Positions 1-8,215 of a stretch of DNA of 29,809 nt are shown piece after piece (within the stretch, counting starts at the first letter, position 1; each line of letters starts with the position of its first letter). The notes beneath the pieces are model-generated. The model was not told where the DNA came from. It saw nothing but the letters and a program-made list of their open reading frames with translations, and ran no database searches. The position numbers and the translations under genes are program-made. The stretch is taken from positions 1 to 29,809 of the forward strand of contig CAZSNM010000013.1 of the NCBI GenBank assembly GCA_964608455.1, in the 5' to 3' direction. This DNA is from DTDX01 sp964608455 (GTDB taxonomy: Archaea; Thermoproteota; Bathyarchaeia; 40CM-2-53-6; DTDX01).

Positions 1-1123
1 CTTCAGCCACCTTCCTCTCCGGATAGCCTGCTGCGCTTGCGTAAATAGTGTATGTGCCTGGGGCTACACCTTCAACTTCAAAGTGGCCTTTGGCTGAAGC
101 GTTGAAGTATCCTCTAGCTTCCACATGCCTTCCTTCAGGTGTAACTCCTACAGCCCTAACAACACCTGGCAATTGAATTGGTTTTCCATATAAGGCTTCA
201 TTCCAAGAACCGTGGCGTACAGTTCCCTCAATAATGCCGGGGTCAACCTCACCTTTAACCAGTAAAACAGGCCAATTTTCAGCAGGCATAGTGCTTGTAA
301 TCACTTGCGCAATACCGCCATTTTCCTCTGCTGAATTCATCAACGGGAATGAATCGCTAAGAAACATCTTGAAGATGTATCTGCCGGCGATTTTTGGAGC
401 GCCCATAGCGTTAACTCGCACATAGTACCATTCCTTATAGTCATTTTTCTCAGTGAATGTAAGCGCCCAAGTAGCATCAGCCTCTATTCTTATAACCCAC
501 CAGTTTGGCCCAAATGGATCTTTAACATCAGCTCTAAAAACTGAAACTGATACGCTTTCTCCATCTATCATTGGTGAGCTTTCCATTGAAACAACTATGT
601 TGCTTGTATCGCCCGCTTCCCAATCAACTGGCGGAATAAACTCAGGCGGAATATAAATGATCCAAGATGTATACTTATAGTCACCACTCAGCGAACCCTC
701 AGTCGCAGTCTCGGTTGTAAAGTTTATTGCAAATATTAAGTCTCCTTTATTTATAAAGTCTTCTGTGCTTGTTAATATTGCACCGAAAGGCGCATAGGTG
801 TTTGTTCTAAGCTGCCACCAAGTTGGCCATGGTGGTCCAGGCGGGTAAGTGGTCCAAGGTGATTGATAGCCTGGAGGCTCATTAAGATCCCCAGGTCCAG
901 TAGCTATATCGCCTTTATACCAGTCTTTTCCGCTTCCAGGCCAAACATAGCCTGTTGGACCTGGAACATGGCCGGTTTGAGCTGTATCGCTATCTCTTAC
1001 ACGGTAGGGCATAGTGCCTGTAGGTCTTCCTAGGGTTGTATGGGCTTGGGTTGGAACGGCTACTAGGGCTATGCTTAAAATGAATAATGCAGCTAGCAAA
1101 GTTGCAAATATTTTTTTACTCAT
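1..1123 (-). CDS. Secreted surface protein, N-terminal part (runs off the window)
   Basis: An uninterrupted reading frame of 374 codons starts at ATG 1123-1121 and leaves the window without a stop. A GGGAGG ribosome binding site lies about 9 bases before the ATG. Residues 1-24 form a signal peptide (MSKK, a hydrophobic stretch, then VPTQA). The next part is rich in Pro, Gly, Trp and Tyr, with acidic segments, as in extracellular or S-layer proteins. The last 75 or so residues, with phrases such as RGYFNASAKGHFEVEGV and APGTYTIYASAAGY, resemble a carboxypeptidase-regulatory-like beta-sandwich domain. G+C and codon use are clearly richer than in the neighbouring genes, which fits high expression. 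A role as S-layer or other abundant envelope protein is inference; no catalytic motif is visible. Confidence 0.8.
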   Translation of the reverse strand, partial: MSKKIFATLLAALFILSIALVAVPTQAHTTLGRPTGTMPYRVRDSDTAQTGHVPGPTGYVWPGSGKDWYKGDIATGPGDLNEPPGYQSPWTTYPPGPPWPTWWQLRTNTYAPFGAILTSTEDFINKGDLIFAINFTTETATEGSLSGDYKYTSWIIYIPPEFIPPVDWEAGDTSNIVVSMESSPMIDGESVSVSVFRADVKDPFGPNWWVIRIEADATWALTFTEKNDYKEWYYVRVNAMGAPKIAGRYIFKMFLSDSFPLMNSAEENGGIAQVITSTMPAENWPVLLVKGEVDPGIIEGTVRHGSWNEALYGKPIQLPGVVRAVGVTPEGRHVEARGYFNASAKGHFEVEGVAPGTYTIYASAAGYPERKVAE

Positions 1124-1168
1124 TTTTAATTTTTCCTCCCTTAAAACAAATTTAAAATTTTATTTTTC

Positions 1169-1183
1169 AGCGCTTAAAGCGCT
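1169..1183 (-). repeat. Inverted repeat in the surface-protein leader
   Basis: AGCGC, five A/T bases, then GCGCT form a 5-bp GC stem near the predicted 5' end of the mRNA for the surface protein. It could stabilise that mRNA. It is too short to exclude chance. Confidence 0.3.
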
Positions 1184-1209
1184 TGAGAAAACTTTAAGGA
1201 TTAAAGGGG

Positions 1210-1217
1210 TATTTAAA
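1210..1217 (-). promoter_or_regulatory. TATA box of the surface-protein gene
   Basis: On the minus strand the sequence reads CCTTTAAATACC, a good archaeal TATA element. Transcription would start about 25 bases downstream, near 1188, giving a 5' leader of about 65 nt. The 15-nt inverted repeat at 1169-1183 would lie near the leader's 5' end. Confidence 0.5.
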
Positions 1218-1300
1218 GGGTTATGTCGATTCTCGATATACTAGTAATACAAAAACTAATCTATAGATAATACAATTTTAAAAATAACTAGAAAAAATTA

Positions 1301-1322
1301 AAAATACAAAATTTTGTATTTT
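1301..1322. repeat. Perfect 22-nt AT-rich palindrome
   Basis: The two 11-nt halves (AAAATACAAAA and its exact complement) are fused with no spacer. It lies about 85 bp upstream of the TATA box of the surface-protein gene. It could be an upstream operator or simply an AT-rich cruciform; no gene ends here, so a terminator is less likely. Confidence 0.4.
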
Positions 1323-1666
1323 AAACCTTGAAAAGCCTTTTTCTAAATTTCAAGCTTGTATAAACGCGTTAAATCAAGCGAAGAATAAAAAGCTTATTTA
1401 AAATAATCATGTTGCATTATTGCCATTCTCAACAGTTTCAAAATAGAGGATAGATTTATAAAAATATTGTCCATACTGTCTGCTTGGCTACTAATATGGA
1501 AGAAACTTAGGCCTACTATTTTGATGTTATTCATTTGGAACTTGCAAGTTTTAAGGTGTTAAATGTTAGCGTTGTTGCTATAGTATGATGAGAGATTTAA
1601 TGAAGCGATAAGCAATGAAAATTAATTTTAATAAGCTGGAGTCAACTAACGTATAAAAGGACAAAA

Positions 1667-2070
1667 TTGAGTGGTAAACGCTTTAAAGATTGGTTTTCAG
1701 AGGGCTTTTAGAAGATTTATCTATAGCTAAAATTCTTTTAAGAAAAAAGAAATATGCAGCTTCATGTTTTCACTCTCAGCAAGCAGCTGAAAAAGCTGTA
1801 AAAGCTTTATTATTGTTTTTTGGAAGGTTTGAATTTGAATATAGCGTATCTAAATTGCTTTTAACCATGCGAAAACTTGAAATAAAAGTAACTAATGAGC
1901 ATATTCAATACGCGAGGATTTTAGATAGATATCATATTCCTGCGCGTTATCCAAACGCTTTTGAAAGAGGCACTCCGCATGAATATTTTTTGGAGAGGGA
2001 TGCTGAAGAGGCTGTGAAGTTCACGGGGGAGATAATTAAATTTGTTGAAAAAGAAATTAAACAAAAGTGA
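1667..2070 (+). pseudogene. HEPN-domain protein, frameshifted near the N-terminus
   Basis: HEPN family (toxin half of HEPN/MNT pairs; characterised members are RNases or AMPylation targets). From TTG 1667 the frame reads MSGKRFKDWFSEGF and stops at TAG 1709-1711. The sense continues one base out of register as LEDLSIAKILLRKKKYAASC, followed by FHSQQAAEKAVKALLL and DRYHIPARYPNAF, all typical of this family. One T added to the TTTT run at 1706-1709 would restore the frame, so a 1-nt deletion is likely. The frame could also be read as a shorter protein from TTG 1690, but it would lack the usual first helix. It overlaps the MNT gene by 29 nt. The intact homologous pair at 15.7-16.5 kb has the same RYPDA motif. 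Confidence 0.7.
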
Positions 2071-2497
2071 AGGGTTAAACGCATCAAAATTAAACCAGTT
2101 TATAAACAGTTTAGCGAAAAAGCTTGATCCATTAACTTTAATACCGCATGGTTCATTGGTTAAAGGAGAATTTGTTGATAGGCTTTCAGATATAGATATA
2201 ATTGTGATTTCGTCTAAGCTTGAAAATATTGAATTAAAAAGAACGCTTTATTTTGGTTTTAAAAGAAGCCCAAAACATCTTCTTAAGGTTGATGCAACTG
2301 CTTATACGCTTTAAGAATTTCTTAAAATGATTAAAGAATTGAATCCATTTGCCTTAGATGCAGTATTTTATGGAGTTCTATTACATGATAAAAATGAATT
2401 TTGGAAGAATGCAGTTAAAGAATTTAAAAAATGCAAAAGGAAATATAATTTAAGGAAAACTGAAAGCAATGGATGGGTTTGGAAAAACATTTGTTAA
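2042..2497 (+). pseudogene. MNT nucleotidyltransferase with an in-frame stop
   Basis: Minimal nucleotidyltransferase, the partner of HEPN proteins. The motif GSLVKGEFVDRLSDIDIIV (GS...DxD) lies at about residues 38-56. A TAA at 2312-2314 cuts the product to 90 residues, just after VDATAYTL. The same frame then stays open for 60 codons to TAA 2495-2497 and reads EFLKMIKELNPFALDAVFYG, which is the normal continuation of this family, where a Glu is usual at the stop position. The gene is therefore broken by one nonsense change, or carries a sequencing error. Start could be TTG 2042 or 2045, inside the end of the HEPN gene. Confidence 0.75.
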
Positions 2498-2502
2498 AAT
2501 TT

Positions 2503-3609
2503 TTAAGCAGATTCGCGAAACTCTTTATAGATAGAGAGGTATAAAACAGTTGATATTAATATGACTGAGATAAAGTTGTATCTAAAAAAGAATAAAGCTG
2601 CTAAAAAGAATAAAGTTTTAATATTTAATTTATTCGTTAAAGCGAATGTTATAAATGGGTAAACAGAAAATCTAAGATAGGGAATAGTTGTTGAAGCGAA
2701 TAAAACATATGGGATTAGGCTCAAGGTTGCTAAAGATGCCTCATCAAGATTGCGCGTTAAAGTTATTAAAATTGAGGCTAAAAAACAAAATATTGTTAAC
2801 GGTAAACCTATATAAAGGTTGAGTGGATAAGCCAAGCTTAAAACTGGAACCTTAACGCCATAAGAATATTGAATCCAACTAATTAATGAAATAGATTTTT
2901 CAGCATGAAAACTGTAAATAGCTAAATAGTTTGGGAATATAAATATTGGAGAAATTAACCCAAAAATTATGAATAGCCAAAGTGTTAAAGCAGATACAAC
3001 CATGAGCTTTTTATCTCCTTTATAACAGTAATGAATAGGATAAAGTAAAGCTGTTAAAATGCTATACCATTTAATGGCTATGGATAAACCTAAAAAAATA
3101 AAGGATAAAATTTTCTTTTTACCATTAAATCGATTAAATTGAAAGCTTAATAAAAGAAAAAATAGAAAAAGTAAATCTGTTGGATGAAGTGTTATAACCC
3201 CCAGCCTTAATGTTGGAAAAGTTAAAAAACATAGTAAAATTAAAGGTGCTAAAAGCTTATTATGAATTGTTAAAACGTTATAAAAAAGAAGAATATTTAA
3301 AAGAAGAAAAAGAAAAAATATTGTTTTGAAAGCTTCCAGTGAAGGGCTTAAAGCTTTAATTAAGGCTATTAAAGATAAAGCTAAGGGTGGATAGGGGGAT
3401 ATGTAAGTGTCATTATCATAAAAACCTTGCAAGCCTTTATTTAAAATTCTTCCAGCTCTAACATAATCCATTTTTTCATCATAAAATTCTTTAAAACCTC
3501 TAGAAACGAAAGCATATATGTAAATGCATATTAAAACAATTGAGAGAAAAGCCAGAATTAACCTGAATTTTTCATTTTTAAAATTTATTTGTTTTAATTG
3601 GTTAATCAT
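2503..3609 (-). CDS. Polytopic membrane protein, GT-C / GT87-like glycosyltransferase
   Basis: 368 residues with roughly 9-10 hydrophobic segments. After the first membrane segment comes an extracytoplasmic loop at about residues 38-72 with acidic residues (FYDEKMDYVRAG) and then the phrase SPYPPLALSLIAL. An acidic first loop followed by YPPL is characteristic of polyprenyl-phosphate-sugar-dependent GT-C enzymes (GT87/DUF2029, mannosyltransferase-like). The likely role is glycan transfer to lipid or protein on the outer face of the membrane; the sugar and acceptor are unknown. Start is ATG 3609. It converges with the broken MNT gene, only 5 bases apart. The family call rests on topology and this loop only. 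Confidence 0.6.
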   Translation of the reverse strand: MINQLKQINFKNEKFRLILAFLSIVLICIYIYAFVSRGFKEFYDEKMDYVRAGRILNKGLQGFYDNDTYISPYPPLALSLIALIKALSPSLEAFKTIFFLFLLLNILLFYNVLTIHNKLLAPLILLCFLTFPTLRLGVITLHPTDLLFLFFLLLSFQFNRFNGKKKILSFIFLGLSIAIKWYSILTALLYPIHYCYKGDKKLMVVSALTLWLFIIFGLISPIFIFPNYLAIYSFHAEKSISLISWIQYSYGVKVPVLSLAYPLNLYIGLPLTIFCFLASILITLTRNLDEASLATLSLIPYVLFASTTIPYLRFSVYPFITFALTNKLNIKTLFFLAALFFFRYNFISVILISTVLYLSIYKEFRESA

Positions 3610-3653
3610 AAAATTTCACTTTTCCCATTCTTTTACCGTTTTTAAAGCAATTT

Positions 3654-4934
3654 TTAATCAAAAATAAAGTCTAAACACCATGATGGTAAAATTTTAATCT
3701 TTTTTTCTCCAATATTTTTTTCATCAAACTGCTCTAAAGTGAAGATGATTCCTTCTTTCGCTTGTAAATCCCTTAATAAACCTGCAAATTTTTTTATATC
3801 ATTTGCTTCAACATTTTCTTTAACTTCTATAGGCAGTAACTCTCCATTTCTTTTAAGAATCACATCTATTTCTTTTCGATTTTTTCTAAAATAAAATTCT
3901 GCATTTAAAGCGTTTACAACATAAGTTTCTAAAATTTTTCCAAAAAACTCTTTTTCATAAAAATTATTTAAGTAAGAAAATGTTAATGATGTGGTAGCAG
4001 GATATATCTTTTTAAATTTTCTTGAAGAGGTTAAAGCTTCTTTTCTATAGTTTGAAAGAATTCTTATGGTTAAGCTGTATTTCAAGTAGTTAATATAATT
4101 TGAGATTGTTAATCTATTTTTACCTAAAGAGTTTGCAATAGAGTTTACATTAAAAATTAAGCCTGGATTAGAAAAAACAAGTTTAAGCAAGTTTTCAATT
4201 AATTCAAAATCTTTAATGCCAAATTCCAATGGTATATCTTTTAAAATAACTCTGGTTACCACAGAGTTTTTAATATACTCTTTTATTTCCTCATCTTTTT
4301 CCCAATCAATAATTTCTGGAAAACCTGCTTTTCTAAGATAATCCATAAATAAAGGTAGGGCTTTTCTTTGATATAATTCTAAATTTTCCTTTTTCACATC
4401 TAAACTTTTCATTTCCAGAAATTCCTTAAAAGTTAAGGGTTTAAGTTGAATTTCAAAAAATCTTCCAGCTAAATATTCTATTGCTTTTTTGGAAAGAAGT
4501 AAAGAGGCTGAGCCTGAAAGAAAAAACTTTAAATTTGGATAAAGATCATAAAATATTTTTATTATGGAAAACCAATCTTTTGCTTTTTGAATTTCATCCA
4601 GAAAAATCCAGAGTTTTCCGCATTCCTCAAAATTCTTTTTTAAAATTCTTTTTTCATAGGTTTCTAAAACATCCTTTAAGCTATATTTTTCTTCATCAAA
4701 AGAGAAATAAAAAATTTTTTCTGGTTCAACCTTATTTAATAGATAATCTATCAATTGATAAAATAATGTTGTTTTTCCAATTCTTCTTAAGCCTGTAAGC
4801 AAAGTTATTTGTCTTTTTTCAGTTTGCGCCAGCATTTGAGGGAAAGCATATCTTTTTTTTGGTTTTGCTAATTCCTTTCTTACTTTGCCAGTTAACCACC
4901 ATTCATTAAATCTTTCTAAAATATCGATTTGCAT
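3654..4934 (-). CDS. AAA-type ATPase with C-terminal DUF4143 domain
   Basis: Walker A is TGLRRIGKTT and Walker B is LWIFLDEIQ, about 60 residues later, followed by the sensor-like phrase FFLSGSAS and LAGRFFEIQLKPLTFKEF, a hallmark of the DUF4143 ATPases. The C-terminal part ends with ETYVVNAL...EIDVIL...LLPIEVK, an (E)..D..ExK pattern like PD-(D/E)XK nuclease folds. The protein is about 426 residues if it begins at ATG 4934; a TTG at 4958 would add 8 residues. I prefer the ATG because a TTAAATATT box lies about 25 bp upstream, suggesting a leaderless transcript. The cellular role of this widespread archaeal family is unknown; mobility or defence links are often suggested. Confidence 0.82.
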   Translation of the reverse strand: MQIDILERFNEWWLTGKVRKELAKPKKRYAFPQMLAQTEKRQITLLTGLRRIGKTTLFYQLIDYLLNKVEPEKIFYFSFDEEKYSLKDVLETYEKRILKKNFEECGKLWIFLDEIQKAKDWFSIIKIFYDLYPNLKFFLSGSASLLLSKKAIEYLAGRFFEIQLKPLTFKEFLEMKSLDVKKENLELYQRKALPLFMDYLRKAGFPEIIDWEKDEEIKEYIKNSVVTRVILKDIPLEFGIKDFELIENLLKLVFSNPGLIFNVNSIANSLGKNRLTISNYINYLKYSLTIRILSNYRKEALTSSRKFKKIYPATTSLTFSYLNNFYEKEFFGKILETYVVNALNAEFYFRKNRKEIDVILKRNGELLPIEVKENVEANDIKKFAGLLRDLQAKEGIIFTLEQFDEKNIGEKKIKILPSWCLDFIFD

Positions 4935-4995
4935 TATTTGTATATTACAATATACCAATATTTAAGTTTTTAGTATATTATATTAAACAAATCTC

Positions 4996-6213
4996 TTAAT
5001 TTATTAACCCTATTTCTTTAAGAATTTTTTTAAATTCCTCTTCTTTAAGCGAAGCTTTTCTTCCTAACGCGTAAATTTCCTCTATTTTCTTTTTAACTTT
5101 CATTAATTGAGTTTCAGTTGGTGTTAAACCAGTTAACTCTTCAATTTTATATTTTATAGCTGCTTTTCCAGATTGTTTCCCTATTGTTATTCTACGCTTG
5201 TTTCCAACAAGCTCAGGTGGATAAGGTTCATATGTTAATGGATCATTTAAAACTCCAAAGGCATGTATTCCGCTTTCATGAGCAAAAGCATAATCACCAA
5301 CTATAGCTTTATTAGGTGGTGTAACATAACCTGTAGCTTTTGAAATAAAATCGGCTAATTGCTTTAATTTTTGGGTTTTACCCTCATATTTTTTAACATT
5401 ATAGTGCATATAAAGATTCATTATAACTTTTTCTGTTTCAGCATTTCCAGCTCTTTCGCCTATGCCTAAAAAAGTTGTGCTAGCATAAATTTTATCCCAA
5501 ATTCCTGAAGCTGCAATTATAGCTGCCATAGTATTTTCAACTGCATTTCCAAAATCATCATGCGCATGAATTTCTATAGATTCAATTTTTGTTTCAGCTT
5601 TAATAGCTTTAATTTTGGCTGGTATACCATTTGGTAAGGGGGCATTTGGATTAGATAAGCCTATGCCTACAGTATCGCATACTCTATAGCATTCAGCTCC
5701 AGCTTCAGCCACAGCATTAATAAATTTTTTTTCAAAGTTCCAATCAGCTCTAGTGCTATCTTCACCATGAACAAAAACTTTTAAACCTTGGTCTTTAGCA
5801 GCATATTCTACAACTTCAACAACTCTATTAAGAAGTTCATCCTCAGTTTTATCAGGCCATTTAGCTTTAAAATGAATTTTTGAAACTGGATGTGAAATTC
5901 CAATTTCATCAAAACCGCAGTTTAAGGCGTCGTCCACATCCTTTTTGACAGCTCTGCACCAACCTGCCACCCTAATTTTTAAATTTAAATCTTTGATTAG
6001 CTTTACAGCTTTTTTATCTGATGGATGATAATGATGAATTTCCATTCTTTCAACTCCAATTTCATCTAAAAGCTTAGCGATTTCAGCTGCATCCTCAGGT
6101 GTTACAGCTAAACCAGGCATTTGAACCCCATCTCTTAAAGTTGTATCATCTATTAAAGGTTCAGTTTTTAAAGAAAGTTTATTAAAGAAAACTTTGTAAT
6201 CCATATAATCCAT
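4996..6213 (-). CDS. Homocitrate / isopropylmalate / citramalate synthase family enzyme
   Basis: 405-residue TIM-barrel acyl-CoA:2-oxoacid condensing enzyme (DRE-TIM superfamily). Visible motifs: IDDTTLRDGVQMPG (residues 21-34, metal and substrate site), HGEDSTRADW, IHAHDDFGNAVENTMAA (metal-binding HxH), TTFLGIGERAGNAE and HESGIHAFGV. It has the post-barrel helical region but no C-terminal LeuA regulatory domain, which would add about 100 residues. That fits homocitrate or citramalate synthases better than feedback-regulated 2-isopropylmalate synthase. The motif reads RDGVQ where most members have RDGEQ. Divergent transcription from an Lrp regulator suggests amino-acid biosynthesis, for example lysine via homocitrate. 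Substrate is not decidable from sequence. Starts at ATG 6213, or ATG 6204. Confidence 0.8.
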   Translation of the reverse strand: MDYMDYKVFFNKLSLKTEPLIDDTTLRDGVQMPGLAVTPEDAAEIAKLLDEIGVERMEIHHYHPSDKKAVKLIKDLNLKIRVAGWCRAVKKDVDDALNCGFDEIGISHPVSKIHFKAKWPDKTEDELLNRVVEVVEYAAKDQGLKVFVHGEDSTRADWNFEKKFINAVAEAGAECYRVCDTVGIGLSNPNAPLPNGIPAKIKAIKAETKIESIEIHAHDDFGNAVENTMAAIIAASGIWDKIYASTTFLGIGERAGNAETEKVIMNLYMHYNVKKYEGKTQKLKQLADFISKATGYVTPPNKAIVGDYAFAHESGIHAFGVLNDPLTYEPYPPELVGNKRRITIGKQSGKAAIKYKIEELTGLTPTETQLMKVKKKIEEIYALGRKASLKEEEFKKILKEIGLIN

Positions 6214-6475
6214 TTTTATTTCACTTCTTTCCCCAACTTATTTTTTAATCTTTTTTTAAGTTTTTCTTTTTCATTTATTTTAAAATAAAAGTCAATTTGT
6301 TTTTGGTTGCTTTTAAAATTTTGTGATTTTTCAATTTTAATTTATTTTTAGGTCTCATCTTATTCGATAAAAATTGGTTATTTAAATCTTTCATATATAA
6401 ATTTTTCGTTATAAAAAATAAATATTTATAATGTTTAAAAAATATTGAATGAATATTTAATGTGGAGATGTTAAA
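6214..6475. promoter_or_regulatory. Divergent promoter region with a 16-nt palindrome
   Basis: A very AT-rich 262-bp spacer between the divergent synthase and Lrp genes. AATATTTATAATG around 6420-6433 is a TATA candidate for the Lrp gene. A perfect 16-nt palindrome (TTTATTTT and its complement) lies at 6274-6289, about 60 bp before the synthase start, and could be an Lrp operator. AT content makes chance palindromes likely, so the operator call is tentative. Confidence 0.4.
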
Positions 6476-6937
6476 TTGAAAAATGTAAAAAGTATAGATA
6501 AGCTTGATTTGCAAATAATAAATTTACTTCAAGAAGATTGCAGATTAAGCTTTAATAAAATAGCTAATAAACTTAAAATTTCGGTTGGAACAGCCTATAA
6601 TAGAATTAAAAATTTAGAAAAATTAGGTGTAATAAAAGGTTATTCAGCCATTATAGATTCAACAAAAATCGGTTATAATTTAACAGCTATAATATTAATT
6701 CAAGCTGAAGGAAAATACATTTTGGAAGTTGAAGATAAAATAGCTAAAATAAATAATGTTGTTTTAGTTTATGATATAACTGGGGATTTCGATATTGCTG
6801 TGATAGCTAGGTTTAAAGATAGATTTGAATTAAACAATTTTATAAAAAATATTTTAGCTATACCTTATGTTAAAAAAACAGTTACAAATGTGGTTCTTAA
6901 TATTATTAAGGAAGATTTTAAGATTCCAAAAGTTTAA
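6476..6937 (+). CDS. Lrp/AsnC-family transcriptional regulator
   Basis: 153 residues, the normal size for the family. Residues 7-55 form the winged HTH (LDLQIINLLQEDCRLSFNKI, then SVGTAYNRIKNLEKLGVIKGY), and residues about 65-145 form the RAM/effector domain, which binds amino acids and drives dimer or octamer assembly. Start is TTG 6476 with GGAG 9 bases upstream. It is divergent from the homocitrate/isopropylmalate-synthase-family gene across a shared spacer. In Sulfolobus the Lrp-type regulator LysM controls lysine biosynthesis, so a similar local role is a reasonable inference; global or autoregulation is also possible. Confidence 0.88.
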   Translation: MKNVKSIDKLDLQIINLLQEDCRLSFNKIANKLKISVGTAYNRIKNLEKLGVIKGYSAIIDSTKIGYNLTAIILIQAEGKYILEVEDKIAKINNVVLVYDITGDFDIAVIARFKDRFELNNFIKNILAIPYVKKTVTNVVLNIIKEDFKIPKV

Positions 6938-7016
6938 GGCTTAAAACTTCAAAAAACAATTAAAAATTTTTATATAGCTAAGTTTAAAAGCTTTTTTTAA
7001 AAAAAAGGGAAATTAA

Positions 7017-8192
7017 ATGATGGCTTTTAGAAGGCTTAAAGTCTTTAAGGAGGCTTTAACAGCTTTATTATTTGATGTTTTAGGTTTAGCAGCTGGAGGT
7101 TTAGCTGTAGCTTTTTCCAATTTAATTTTGTTAAAGCCTTGGAGTCTAATGCTTTATCCAATGACTTTAAGCGTTAGAGGAGCTGTAAATGGTGTTTTCG
7201 CTAGTAGGCTTGGAACAAACCTTCATTTAGGCTTAATTAAACCTCAATTAAGAAAAAACACGGTTTATTATCATGCTTTAACATCCTCATCCTTAACGCT
7301 TTCCCTTATCTTAAGCTTAATAATAGGTTTAATTGTTTTCGTTATTAATAAAGCAGTTTATAACATTGAATTTAATGAAGCTTTTTTTATTTTAAGTATT
7401 TGCATAGCAACTCAAGGTTTAACAGTAATTACTGTTGAACCTATAACTGCTCTTTTAGGTTTTTTCTCTTTTAAAAAAGGTGTAGATCCAGATATTATTG
7501 TTTATCCTGTTTCATCAACGATTGCTGATATTTTAGTTACAGGATTTTACATTTTTTCTTTAACTTTAGGGTTTAAACTTGGTTTTTTTGGAAAGCTTAT
7601 ATTAAATCTCATAGCTTTAGCTTATACTTTTTTAACTTTATTGATTTTATTAAAATTTAAAGAGGAAGCTAGTTATTCAAAAGTGGTTAAAGAAGCTATT
7701 TTCGGGATTTTAACAGCTGCAGCCATAAGCGCTATTTCAGGTTTTTCGCTTTCAAAAGTAAAAAATGAAATTGAAATGCGTAAAGGCTTTATAACCGTTT
7801 ATCCAGCCTTAATAGATACAATAGGTGATAGCGGCGCTATTTTCGGTTCCTTATTAACAACTAAATTGGCTTTAGGAGAAATTAAACCTAAATTAACTTC
7901 TATAAAAAATAATTTAAATGAGTTAAAGCAAATTGCAGCTGCCACTCTAATAATGTATATGGGTTATGGGGTTTTAGCTTCTTTAAAATCAACCTTTATA
8001 AACTTTTTCGTTGTTACCCTAACTTTTTTAATTGTTTTTCCCTTAATAATGATTTTATCTTTTTTTACGGCTGTGGCAACATGCTATAAAGGGTTTGATC
8101 CAGATAACTTTACGGTTCCAATTGAGATGGCTGTAAGTGACAGTTTAGTTACATTAGTTTTGGCATTATTAATTGCTTTAACAGCAGTTTAA
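7017..8192 (+). CDS. MgtE/SLC41-like divalent-cation transporter
   Basis: 391 residues, about 10 membrane helices in two homologous halves. Each half has an MgtE-type motif: LYPMTLSVRGAVNGVFASRL at 46-65 and VYPALIDTIGDSGAIFGSLL at 261-280. Each is followed by a second matching motif, GVDPDIIVYPVSSTIADILV at 155-174 and GFDPDNFTVPIEMAVSDSLV at 359-378. This is the internal duplication of the SLC41 group. No cytoplasmic N or CBS domains are present, so it is not a canonical bacterial MgtE. Mg2+ is the likely substrate. Two adjacent ATG codons start the gene; a TTTATATA box lies at 6969-6976. The next gene follows after 23 nt and is probably cotranscribed. Confidence 0.8.
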   Translation: MMAFRRLKVFKEALTALLFDVLGLAAGGLAVAFSNLILLKPWSLMLYPMTLSVRGAVNGVFASRLGTNLHLGLIKPQLRKNTVYYHALTSSSLTLSLILSLIIGLIVFVINKAVYNIEFNEAFFILSICIATQGLTVITVEPITALLGFFSFKKGVDPDIIVYPVSSTIADILVTGFYIFSLTLGFKLGFFGKLILNLIALAYTFLTLLILLKFKEEASYSKVVKEAIFGILTAAAISAISGFSLSKVKNEIEMRKGFITVYPALIDTIGDSGAIFGSLLTTKLALGEIKPKLTSIKNNLNELKQIAAATLIMYMGYGVLASLKSTFINFFVVTLTFLIVFPLIMILSFFTAVATCYKGFDPDNFTVPIEMAVSDSLVTLVLALLIALTAV

Positions 8193-8215
8193 AATGGAAA
8201 AAAGGGAGATTAAAA

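Larger units (their letters stand above)
1124..1666. other. Intergenic stretch without a gene
   Basis: I see no coding frame, RNA gene or recognisable element here apart from the promoter and leader of the minus-strand surface-protein gene and a perfect 22-nt palindrome at 1301-1322. The rest is AT-rich. Confidence 0.6.

Noticed and set aside
234..1244. Plus-strand open frames (234-425, 453-656, 1014-1244).
   Set aside because: They are shadows of the continuous minus-strand surface-protein frame, which has a signal peptide and a strong ribosome binding site.
6275..6514. A 79-codon open frame on the minus strand upstream of the Lrp gene.
   Set aside because: Its product is low-complexity Lys/Asn/Phe/Ile from an AT-rich promoter spacer, and it overlaps the Lrp start.
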